This document shows positions 42,805 to 50,725 of a stretch of DNA of 64,000 nt, piece by piece; the stretch's first letter is position 1, and each line of letters begins with the position of its first letter. Made by a program: the position numbers and the translations under genes. The notes under the pieces were generated by a model. It was not told where the DNA came from, did not search any database, and saw nothing but the letters and a program-made list of their open reading frames with translations. This DNA is from an uncultured Pelagibacteraceae bacterium (GTDB lineage Bacteria; Pseudomonadota; Alphaproteobacteria; Pelagibacterales; Pelagibacteraceae): contig CACBKA010000004.1 of assembly GCA_902539745.1 (NCBI GenBank), positions 1 through 64,000 of the forward strand, read 5' to 3'.

Positions 42805-43116
42805 ATGAGCGAAAAAACTTCAGTACTTTTATCAGATGTTACAATAAAAGGTAATGTCATTGAAAAAGAGAAACTAATGACTGACGCTAAAATTGAGGGT
42901 GATGTGTCTGCAGATCTACTTCAAACTTTTGAAGGTTCAAATATTAAAGGCAACATTAATTCATCCAGTACAAGTATTGGTGGTGCGCTTAAAGGTAACG
43001 TTAAATCCGACAAAATAAAAATAAAATCTACGGCAGATGTAGAAGGAACTCTTAATCAAAGAAATCTATCGATCGAAGATGGTGCCAAATTGAAAATTAA
43101 AGCAGAGACTTACTAA
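42805..43116 (+). CDS. Bactofilin (polymer-forming cytoskeletal) family
   Basis: Repetitive beta-helix SVLLSDVTIKGNV...GDVSADLLQTFEGSNIKGNINSSSTSIGGALKGNVKSDKIKI. Confidence 0.83.
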   Translation: MSEKTSVLLSDVTIKGNVIEKEKLMTDAKIEGDVSADLLQTFEGSNIKGNINSSSTSIGGALKGNVKSDKIKIKSTADVEGTLNQRNLSIEDGAKLKIKAETY

Positions 43117-43117
43117 A

Positions 43118-44008
43118 CTAAAATTTCCACTCGTTAATTTTACTAAACAAAAAATTTCTAAAAGCTTTAACTTTGCCTACGTTTTTTAATGATTGAGGAT
43201 AAACAAAATGCGCTTCTGTCAAAGGTCCTTCTACTTCGGGAAGAACTTTTGTTATATTTGGAACATTAACTGTAATATAATCTGGTAATGCAGCAAGGCC
43301 CACTCCACTTTGCACTGCCAATAACAATCCATAAACACTATTGACTTTCATGACTGGTTTTCTTTTTTTATTATCTTTCGATCCTAATTTAAGAGCCCAA
43401 TCAGGGTTAAAAACGGGAGAGGGTGCTCCTCTTCCATAGGTAATAAAATTGTGCTTGTTTAAATCTGATATTTTTTTTGGATGACCATTTTTTTCCAAAT
43501 ATTTATTTGAACCATAAATGTGGTAATGTAGATCAATCATTTTCTTTTGGATGTAATTTAATTGTTTTGGTCTACGCATAAAAATACCGATATCAGACTG
43601 TCTTGTACTTAAATCTAATTCTTTATCATCAAAAATAAGCTCAACCTCAAGTTCAGGGTGTAGGCTCATAAACTCTTGTATTCTTGGTGTGAGCCAAGTT
43701 GTTCCAAAGCTTACTACTGTAGTTACGGTTAGTTTTCCGTTTATTTTATCTTTTTCCTCACTAAGGGTTGACTCAACATCCTTAAGCTTTGAAATTACAT
43801 CGTTAGCCGTTTTATATAAATATTCACCATTGCTCGTTAAAACTAAACCTCTAGCATGTCTTTCAAATAGGTGGATTTTAAGATCTTTTTCTAATGATTG
43901 AATTTGTCTACTAATTGCTGATTGGCTTAAATTTAATATTGTTGATGCATTTGTAAAACTACCAGCCTCAGCAACGGTATGAAAAATTTTTAATTTATCC
44001 CAATCCAT
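43118..44008 (-). CDS. LysR family transcriptional regulator
   Basis: MDWDKLKIFHTVAEAGSFTNASTILNLSQSAISRQIQSLEKDL. Confidence 0.95.
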   Translation of the reverse strand: MDWDKLKIFHTVAEAGSFTNASTILNLSQSAISRQIQSLEKDLKIHLFERHARGLVLTSNGEYLYKTANDVISKLKDVESTLSEEKDKINGKLTVTTVVSFGTTWLTPRIQEFMSLHPELEVELIFDDKELDLSTRQSDIGIFMRRPKQLNYIQKKMIDLHYHIYGSNKYLEKNGHPKKISDLNKHNFITYGRGAPSPVFNPDWALKLGSKDNKKRKPVMKVNSVYGLLLAVQSGVGLAALPDYITVNVPNITKVLPEVEGPLTEAHFVYPQSLKNVGKVKAFRNFLFSKINEWKF

Positions 44009-44022
44009 AAATTATTTTTTTA

Positions 44023-45018
44023 TTATTTATTTGTATTTAATATTGCACGACCTGAAAACTCACCTTTAATTAATTTTGGGTAAGTTTCTAAAAGCTCATT
44101 AAATGATAATTCTTTCGTAAATCCTTGAACCTTTGTAAAATCTATTAATTTTGCTGCTTGTCCCCACACAAATTCTCTTCTCTTTAAGGATGAGCCTGAC
44201 GAGTCAATACCCCAAAGTTTAACTCCTCTAATAATAAATGGCATTACAGTCGTATTTATTTTATTTCCACCTGCATTTCCGCATGCCGCAACTATTCCAC
44301 CAGGTTTTGTTTGAGCAAAAATTTTTGTTAATGCTGGGCCTCCAACAGTATCAACAACACCGTCCCAAATACCTTTTTCTAATAATTTGCTTTCACCCTC
44401 AAACTCTTTTCTATCTATAATATTTTTTGCACCTAAATCTTTTAGATAGTCTGTTTTATCTTTTTTTCCTGTAACAGCATGCACATCATAACCCATCTTA
44501 GATAATATCATTATAGCAATACTTCCAACGCCACCTGTTGCCCCTGTTACTAGTACATCTTTAACTTTTGCACCAAGTAATAATTCCTCTTTTGCTTTTA
44601 CTGCAAAAGAACATAGTAATGCTGTAAAACCAGCTGTACCTAACATCATTGATTTTTTGTTGTCTAAATCTTTAGGCATTTTAACTAAAAAATTAGAGTC
44701 AACTTTTGCGTATTGTGAAAACCCACCAAAATAACTTTCACCTACTCTAAATCCAGTTAAAATTACATTGTCATCTTTTTTAAATTTATCGTCAGCACTT
44801 TCCACGACAATTCCCGAAAAATCTATGCCAGGAACAAAGGGGAATTTCCTTACTATTCTTCCCCCATCCTTTAGTATCATGGCATCTTTGTAGTTAAGGC
44901 TGGAATAATCTACCTTCACTAAAACATTTCCGTCTTTAAGAGTTTCTTTATCTATCTCTTTTACTTCGCGAGTAAATTTTTCATTTTGATTATCAATAAC
45001 AATTGCTTTGAATTTCAT
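44023..45018 (-). CDS. acuI: Zinc-less MDR oxidoreductase, acrylyl-CoA reductase-like (AcuI/YhdH family)
   Basis: YSSLNYKDAMILKDGG; VPGIDFSGIV; VTGATGGVGSIAI. Confidence 0.85.
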   Translation of the reverse strand: MKFKAIVIDNQNEKFTREVKEIDKETLKDGNVLVKVDYSSLNYKDAMILKDGGRIVRKFPFVPGIDFSGIVVESADDKFKKDDNVILTGFRVGESYFGGFSQYAKVDSNFLVKMPKDLDNKKSMMLGTAGFTALLCSFAVKAKEELLLGAKVKDVLVTGATGGVGSIAIMILSKMGYDVHAVTGKKDKTDYLKDLGAKNIIDRKEFEGESKLLEKGIWDGVVDTVGGPALTKIFAQTKPGGIVAACGNAGGNKINTTVMPFIIRGVKLWGIDSSGSSLKRREFVWGQAAKLIDFTKVQGFTKELSFNELLETYPKLIKGEFSGRAILNTNK

Positions 45019-45088
45019 AGAAAACTATATGATCTTACATGTGACAAATTAATATGACAAATATTTTCTTTTAAGCGTATTATTTTTA

Positions 45089-45289
45089 ATGAAGAAATTA
45101 CCGTATTATATAAGATTAGGGATAATTATTGTTATATTAATATCTCCGATACCTGCTTTTCAGATCGGATGGTACTTTTTAGGAAAAAAAGACGGCTTGT
45201 TATTTGCATTTTGTTATGGAATTTTTGCAGTATCTTTTGCGTGTTACAAATTTTATTTAGATAATTGGAGAGATGAGGATGAAGATTAG
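45089..45289 (+). CDS. Two-TM small membrane protein, unknown
   Basis: 66 aa with two hydrophobic segments; convergent overlap with folE. Confidence 0.65.
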   Translation: MKKLPYYIRLGIIIVILISPIPAFQIGWYFLGKKDGLLFAFCYGIFAVSFACYKFYLDNWRDEDED

Positions 45290-45903
45290 CGCTTTTCGGT
45301 TATATAATTTAAAAATCTATTTTGAAAACTTAAATCATTTTTAAACTTACCTAAAAAATAATTTGTAATTGTGGTTGCTTTTTCTTTTTTTATTCCTCTC
45401 ATAGTCATACACTGGTGTGTAGAGTCTATTGTGACGGCAACCCCGTGTGCATCTAAACCTTTCATCAAAGTTTCTGCAATTTGCATTGTTAATCTCTCTT
45501 GTGTTTGTAATCTTTTTGAAAATACTTCTACAACTCTAGCAAGTTTACTTAATCCAACAACTCTTTTATTAGGTAGATATGCAACATGAGCCACACCTAT
45601 AATCGGAGCCATGTGATGCTCGCAATGACTTTGCACTGATATGTTTTTTTGCAGAACCATATCATCATAACCATTAACGTCGCCAAAAGTTTTTAACAAT
45701 TCTGAAGTAATTTCTTGTTTGTACCCTTTAAAATATTCTTTAAAAGCCTTTGTTACCCTTCTAGGAGTTTCACGTAATCCTTCTCTGTCAGGATTTTCGC
45801 CAATCCATCTTAAAATAGTTCTGAAAGCTTCTTGGGCTTCTTTGTCAGAAACTTCTGTTTTTTCTTTTAAAATCGTTGTGTTTAGATTTTTAACTATTTT
45901 CAT
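45286..45903 (-). CDS. folE: GTP cyclohydrolase I
   Basis: SVQSHCEHHMAPIIGVAHVAYLP; STHQCMTMRGI. Confidence 0.97.
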   Translation of the reverse strand: MKIVKNLNTTILKEKTEVSDKEAQEAFRTILRWIGENPDREGLRETPRRVTKAFKEYFKGYKQEITSELLKTFGDVNGYDDMVLQKNISVQSHCEHHMAPIIGVAHVAYLPNKRVVGLSKLARVVEVFSKRLQTQERLTMQIAETLMKGLDAHGVAVTIDSTHQCMTMRGIKKEKATTITNYFLGKFKNDLSFQNRFLNYITEKR

Positions 45904-45979
45904 AATTTTTAAAATTAATATATAATAATTATTATTAATGCAAATTTCAAATTTTGATTTAATTAAACTGGACCTTTAA

Positions 45980-46447
45980 ATGTTTAAAAAAAGAGAAAAT
46001 GTCGCGGATATAGAGGAGGGAAATCTATTGTCACCAAAATTTGATAATAGTGGTCTTATACCAGTTACAACAACTGATCACAAAACAAATGAGGTGTTGA
46101 TGCAAGGATTTATGAATGAAGAAGCTCTAAAAAAAACAATTGAAACAAAAGAAGCTCACTATTGGAGCAGATCTAGAAAAGAAGTTTGGCACAAAGGAGA
46201 GACTAGCGGTTATGTTCAAAAAGTTATTGAGCTAAGAATTGATGACGATCAAGACTCAATATGGATGACTGTAAATATTGGTGATGGAGCTAGTTGCCAC
46301 GTTGGATATAAGTCTTGTTTTTACAGATCAGTGCCCCTTGGAAAAATTCAAGACAGTGAAAAGATAAAAATGGAATTCAAAGAAAAAAAGAAAAAATTTG
46401 ATCCTAATAAAGTTTACAAAGATAAACCAAATCCAACTAAAATTTAA
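45980..46447 (+). CDS. hisI: Phosphoribosyl-AMP cyclohydrolase
   Basis: VLMQGFMNEEAL; YWSRSRKEVWHKGETSG; DGASCHVGYKSCFYR. Confidence 0.95.
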   Translation: MFKKRENVADIEEGNLLSPKFDNSGLIPVTTTDHKTNEVLMQGFMNEEALKKTIETKEAHYWSRSRKEVWHKGETSGYVQKVIELRIDDDQDSIWMTVNIGDGASCHVGYKSCFYRSVPLGKIQDSEKIKMEFKEKKKKFDPNKVYKDKPNPTKI

Positions 46448-46453
46448 ATAATA

Positions 46454-46969
46454 TTATTTAAATAAAACAACTAATAAGAATAATAAAATCGCTTGTAAGA
46501 ACCAACAGACAACTACAACACCCAGGGCTTTCCACAAGCTTTTATAATCAAGTGCTTGTCTCACACCAACTACCATACAGGCTAGCATCCATAAAGATGA
46601 ACCAATAAAAGTTACAGTCATTAATTCTGGAGTGAAACCAAAAACCCTAATTAAGCCTGGAGCACTTGAAAATCCAATTGTCCTCAATAATTCACCATGA
46701 TTACTTTTTGTATTTTTATCTGGGAATAATTTTGTTCCAACAATATAAATTAAAAAAGCCCAAAAATACCAACTCGCTAATGAAAGTAATGGACCTAAAA
46801 GAAAATTTGAAGCTCCTAAATGTATTGCTCCAATCCCAGCAGCCAAACTTGAGAGTACTACAACAGATGCGGCTTGAAAGGTTGCCGATTTATCGTGTTC
46901 AACTTCCTCGTATAAATCAGGATCAATTTTTATCGCTCGATATACTCTATTTAAGAAACTTTTTTTCAT
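46454..46969 (-). CDS. YIP1-like multi-pass membrane protein
   Basis: 171 aa, several TM; Yip1-like arrangement. Confidence 0.65.
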   Translation of the reverse strand: MKKSFLNRVYRAIKIDPDLYEEVEHDKSATFQAASVVVLSSLAAGIGAIHLGASNFLLGPLLSLASWYFWAFLIYIVGTKLFPDKNTKSNHGELLRTIGFSSAPGLIRVFGFTPELMTVTFIGSSLWMLACMVVGVRQALDYKSLWKALGVVVVCWFLQAILLFLLVVLFK

Positions 46970-46983
46970 TTCAAATACTTAAA

Positions 46984-47448
46984 TTAGTTTAGGTACAAAA
47001 TACTTATATTTAGTAACAGTGCAAAAGAAGACCATAACAAATATGGGACCATTAGTAAAAAACTTAATTTGGTTGTTTTGTAATAGATCTTCATTAACCA
47101 AATAATAAAAAATAATATTATCAATAAATTTAAAAGGGCTAAGAAAATTTGGTGCAAACCAAAAAAAATAACGCTCCAAATTGAATTGAAAAAAATATGA
47201 AATAAATATATTTTGATCGTTTTCTTATCTCTAAAATTGATCCAATTAATCCATATAGCTAACGACATTAAAATATATAGACTTGTCCAAACTGGACCAA
47301 AAACTGATGCTGGAGGACTGAATGATGGTCTAATTAATTGGGAATACCACGGTTCTTTATAAATTGATGTAACAACTCCACCTATTGCGGATGCTGAAAA
47401 CGTTATTAAAACAATAATTATTAAAGATAGATATTTATTATTTAACAT
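46984..47448 (-). CDS. tspO: TspO/MBR family protein
   Basis: EPWYSQLIRPSFSPPASVFGPVWTSLYILMSLAIW. Confidence 0.92.
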   Translation of the reverse strand: MLNNKYLSLIIIVLITFSASAIGGVVTSIYKEPWYSQLIRPSFSPPASVFGPVWTSLYILMSLAIWINWINFRDKKTIKIYLFHIFFNSIWSVIFFGLHQIFLALLNLLIILFFIIWLMKIYYKTTKLSFLLMVPYLLWSSFALLLNISILYLN

Positions 47449-47469
47449 AAGTATGAGATATAATTTATT

Positions 47470-48222
47470 ATGAGTGAAAACCAGAAAAAAGTTTGGATTA
47501 CAGGAGCTAGTAGCGGAATAGGCAAAGCTACTGCTGAAAAATTTGCAAAAGAAAACTGGAAAGTTGCAATTTCTGCTAGAAGAGAAGAACTTTTAAATGA
47601 AATGGCAAAAGATCAAAATATTTTTGCTTTCCCAATGGACGTAACTGACCAAAATAAAACAGAGGAAACTTTTAATAAAATTATAAAAGAATTTGGTGAT
47701 TTAGACCTTTGTATTTTTAGCTCAGGTACTTATGAGAGAAAGTCAGAAAAAGGATTGAGTGTAGATAATGTAAAAACAGTAATGGAGGTAAACTTTCTTG
47801 GAGTGGTTGGTTGTGTAAAAGCAGTTCAAGAATACTTTATTAATAAAAAAAGTGGTCATATTTCAATTGTTTCATCACCTGTTGGTTACAGAGGTTTGCC
47901 AAAATCATCTGGTTATACTGCATCAAAAGCTTCGCTGAACAATTTTACACAGGGAATATATTTTGATTTTAAAAAGTTTAATGTGAGAGTTACTTTGATT
48001 TCACCAGGATTTATCAAGACTGCTTTAACAGATAAAAACGAATTTAAGATGCCATTTTTAAAAGACACTAATTATGCTGCTGATAAGATATATGACGGTT
48101 TAATTAACAAAAAATCATTCGAAATTATATTCCCACCTCAAATAGCTTTTATTTATAAAATCTTTCAGATTCTACCAAATAAAGTTTATAATTTTTTGAT
48201 AAATAAATTTGTAAATAGATAA
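47470..48222 (+). CDS. SDR family NAD(P)-dependent oxidoreductase
   Basis: TGASSGIGKA; S...YTASKASLNNF. Confidence 0.93.
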   Translation: MSENQKKVWITGASSGIGKATAEKFAKENWKVAISARREELLNEMAKDQNIFAFPMDVTDQNKTEETFNKIIKEFGDLDLCIFSSGTYERKSEKGLSVDNVKTVMEVNFLGVVGCVKAVQEYFINKKSGHISIVSSPVGYRGLPKSSGYTASKASLNNFTQGIYFDFKKFNVRVTLISPGFIKTALTDKNEFKMPFLKDTNYAADKIYDGLINKKSFEIIFPPQIAFIYKIFQILPNKVYNFLINKFVNR

Positions 48223-48247
48223 AATATTTTTTAAGATTATATTCAAA

Positions 48248-48466
48248 ATGAAAAAATACATAATTATATTTTTAGTTTTCTATTTAAATTCTATATCTGC
48301 TTTATATGCAGAAAATAGTAAACAAGGGAAAATTGATTTTGATTGGTTTAATTCAGAGGAATATAAAATGATAAAAAAAATGCATAATTGTAAAGTTCAG
48401 TATCTCGATGGTTCTTTTGGAACATGTAATCCTTACAATTCATATAGAAACCCTAATTTAAGATGA
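48248..48466 (+). CDS. Small secreted protein, unknown
   Basis: 72 aa; signal peptide MKKYIIIFLVFYLNSISALYAE. Confidence 0.6.
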   Translation: MKKYIIIFLVFYLNSISALYAENSKQGKIDFDWFNSEEYKMIKKMHNCKVQYLDGSFGTCNPYNSYRNPNLR

Positions 48467-49002
48467 ACTCTTCAAAATTAATCACATTTTTTTTTATTTT
48501 TTTTTTAGCAGTGTCATGTACACCTAGATCGTTATCTGTTGCTCAAAAAAATGCTTGTATGGCACCAAGTGCGAATTTCAAAGCTTTGGATGCTATTCAT
48601 TCCACAAAAATTCATGCAATTTTATGGGCTAAGAAATTTGCTAAACAAGCTTCCTCAAAAGAATTGAGCTTAAGTGACAAATGTAGACAAACGCAGATTT
48701 TAATTAAAGCTTTGTACGGACTAAGAGACGGTGAAAGTGCTACCTGGGAAAATCCACAAAATAATACATCTGGTAAAATTAAAATTTTAAATACGATTGT
48801 TCAAACTGGAATATGGGGATACGGAGGGTGTAGAGATTATTTATCTTATATAAAAATTGATGATAAATTAGAAACTTTTAAATTTAGAGCATGCCCCAAA
48901 GAATTAGGTGCTTTTGAACTAGTTGATAGTGCAGGTTTTCCAATACCTGGACATTTATATTTTGCGGGTTGGTATTTTTATGATTATAGATTTTTTGAAT
49001 GA
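48463..49002 (+). CDS. Lipoprotein with 17-kDa surface-antigen-like domain
   Basis: Lipobox LAVSC; DGESATWENPQNNTSGKIKIL...GGCRDYLSYI. Confidence 0.7.
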   Translation: MNSSKLITFFFIFFLAVSCTPRSLSVAQKNACMAPSANFKALDAIHSTKIHAILWAKKFAKQASSKELSLSDKCRQTQILIKALYGLRDGESATWENPQNNTSGKIKILNTIVQTGIWGYGGCRDYLSYIKIDDKLETFKFRACPKELGAFELVDSAGFPIPGHLYFAGWYFYDYRFFE

Positions 49003-49310
49003 AAAAAATTATCCCTTTATTTATATTCTTATTTAGTTGCGTAAATACAGGCTCCTCTATAAAAGATTCTCCAAGCATAAAAAATGTTCAAAAAGATAAA
49101 TGTGAAATTATTTCTTTTTTTTCATCAAATCAGAATAAGAAAATAGTAAAGTGTAACAGTGGCTACAGTTTCCAAATGCCAAATGAAGAAATTGATAGTA
49201 AATCATGTGAAATAAAAAGATACAGAATAAATTTAGCTGGTTCTTATACAATTAAAGAAAGCTTAAAATGTAAAGATTTTGAAAATGAAAACATTATTAC
49301 TATATATTAA
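48999..49310 (+). CDS. Four-cysteine lipoprotein, copy A
   Basis: Lipobox LFSC; four further Cys with spacing matching 50286-50555. Confidence 0.68.
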   Translation: MKKIIPLFIFLFSCVNTGSSIKDSPSIKNVQKDKCEIISFFSSNQNKKIVKCNSGYSFQMPNEEIDSKSCEIKRYRINLAGSYTIKESLKCKDFENENIITIY

Positions 49311-49794
49311 AAAAATAAATATTTTAACTTTTTCAATATTATTTTTTTTATTTCCTTCTCAAACTAAAAGTGAAAGTCTAAATGTTTTTACTCAAACACC
49401 AGTTATAGTTAATCCAGAAAGTGAATATGAAGGTATGTTGATTGATCTTATACTGGATCAAATGGTATATCATTATTATAAAATTCCAAGTGATGGGGTA
49501 AAAAAACATAACTCAACTTTATTTTTATCTATTAGCGACCCTGCTCACGGAAAAATATATAGTTGGGAAAGTGGAAAATTTTATGGATTAATAAGAATGA
49601 TTTCATCCAAAAAAGAAAAAGAAAAAATTTGTAGAATATGGCAAGAGGAAATCGGCAAATTTACTACAGTTGATAATTACGGTAAAAATTCATATCAGAG
49701 AGTGACTAGTAAAATTGGTTCAAATAAAGCATGTTTTGATCTTGATGAAGGAAAGTGGGTGATGGTTGATGAAAATTATCACTTTAAAAATTAA
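49279..49794 (+). CDS. Secreted protein, diverged surface-antigen-like
   Basis: Signal peptide; HGKIYSWESGKFYGLIRMISS...KICRIWQEEI. Confidence 0.6.
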   Translation: MKMKTLLLYIKKINILTFSILFFLFPSQTKSESLNVFTQTPVIVNPESEYEGMLIDLILDQMVYHYYKIPSDGVKKHNSTLFLSISDPAHGKIYSWESGKFYGLIRMISSKKEKEKICRIWQEEIGKFTTVDNYGKNSYQRVTSKIGSNKACFDLDEGKWVMVDENYHFKN

Positions 49795-49816
49795 TTAAAT
49801 ATAAGTATAAGATGTT

Positions 49817-50293
49817 ATGAAAAAAGCTTTTGTTATTATTAGCTTATTACTTTTAACTTTCGCATGTTCTTCAACTTATAAAGTTAAACCATATAAAGAT
49901 AAAACTCCGGATTGGTATATTGTTGATAAAGATGAATGGAGAACAGTTTATGGTAAAGCTCTAGGTGAGTCAGAATCTTTAGAGATGGCCTCACGAAAAG
50001 CAGAGGCGCTTGCTGTAAGTAATATTATTTTTAAAATTAAAAGTGAACTTGACGCGACAAAAAAAGTTTATTTAGCAGATAGATACAAGAAGGTAGACGG
50101 AAAAGTATCATCCACTCAAAAAAATAATTTTGAAGAAAAAATAACTATTGCATTAGATAATTATCAAATTTCAAAATATAGGGTATCAAACAAAGAAGTT
50201 TTCAAAAAAGATGATAATTATAAAGTATTTGTTGAAGTAGCCTTTAAAAAGAAAGAGCTATTCAAGTCATTAGATAAAATCAATATTGATTAA
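49817..50293 (+). CDS. LPP20-like lipoprotein
   Basis: Lipobox TFACSS; PDWYIVDKDEWRTVYGKALGESESLEMASRKAEALAVSNI. Confidence 0.7.
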   Translation: MKKAFVIISLLLLTFACSSTYKVKPYKDKTPDWYIVDKDEWRTVYGKALGESESLEMASRKAEALAVSNIIFKIKSELDATKKVYLADRYKKVDGKVSSTQKNNFEEKITIALDNYQISKYRVSNKEVFKKDDNYKVFVEVAFKKKELFKSLDKINID

Positions 50294-50555
50294 GTTTTTT
50301 CCATTATTTATCAGTTTAATTCTTTTTTCATGTGCTAAGCAAAATATAAAATTTCATAAAGCGTGTAATTTTAAAACCATAAAAGGTAAAGAGGTTCTTG
50401 TGTGTGATGAGAGGATGTTAAGAAAAGTAAAATCAATAAATTCTAAAAATAGAGATTGTGAAAAATTTGAATATTTGACTGTAATAAATGGTGTAGAAGT
50501 AGAAAATGAGGGAATTAAATGCAAAACACCGTATGGTTACGAAGTAATAAGATAA
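50286..50555 (+). CDS. Four-cysteine lipoprotein, copy B
   Basis: Lipobox LFSC; CNFKTIKGKEVLVCDERMLRKVKSINSKNRDCEKFEYLTVINGVEVENEGIKC. Confidence 0.68.
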   Translation: MIKFFPLFISLILFSCAKQNIKFHKACNFKTIKGKEVLVCDERMLRKVKSINSKNRDCEKFEYLTVINGVEVENEGIKCKTPYGYEVIR

Positions 50556-50590
50556 TTGAATTTATTTTTTATATTTCATAAGATATTTTT

Positions 50591-50725
50591 ATGAAAAACT
50601 TAATTATTATCATAGTTTTAATTGTCCTCTTTAGTTCCGAGGTATTAATTTTTAAGAAAAAAAATTGGAACAAATTACTTGAAGAAACAGGAAAACAATA
50701 TGAGAAAATTATGGAAAAGTTTTAA
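50591..50725 (+). CDS. 44-aa membrane microprotein candidate
   Basis: Read by hand: MKNLIIIIVLIVLFSSEVLIFKKKNWNKLLEETGKQYEKIMEKF*; overlaps the next gene by 26 nt. Confidence 0.5.
   Translation: MKNLIIIIVLIVLFSSEVLIFKKKNWNKLLEETGKQYEKIMEKF

Noticed and set aside
46979-47179. 66-aa minus ORF overlapping tspO
   Set aside because: Alternative frame inside tspO, whose own frame has conserved TspO motifs.
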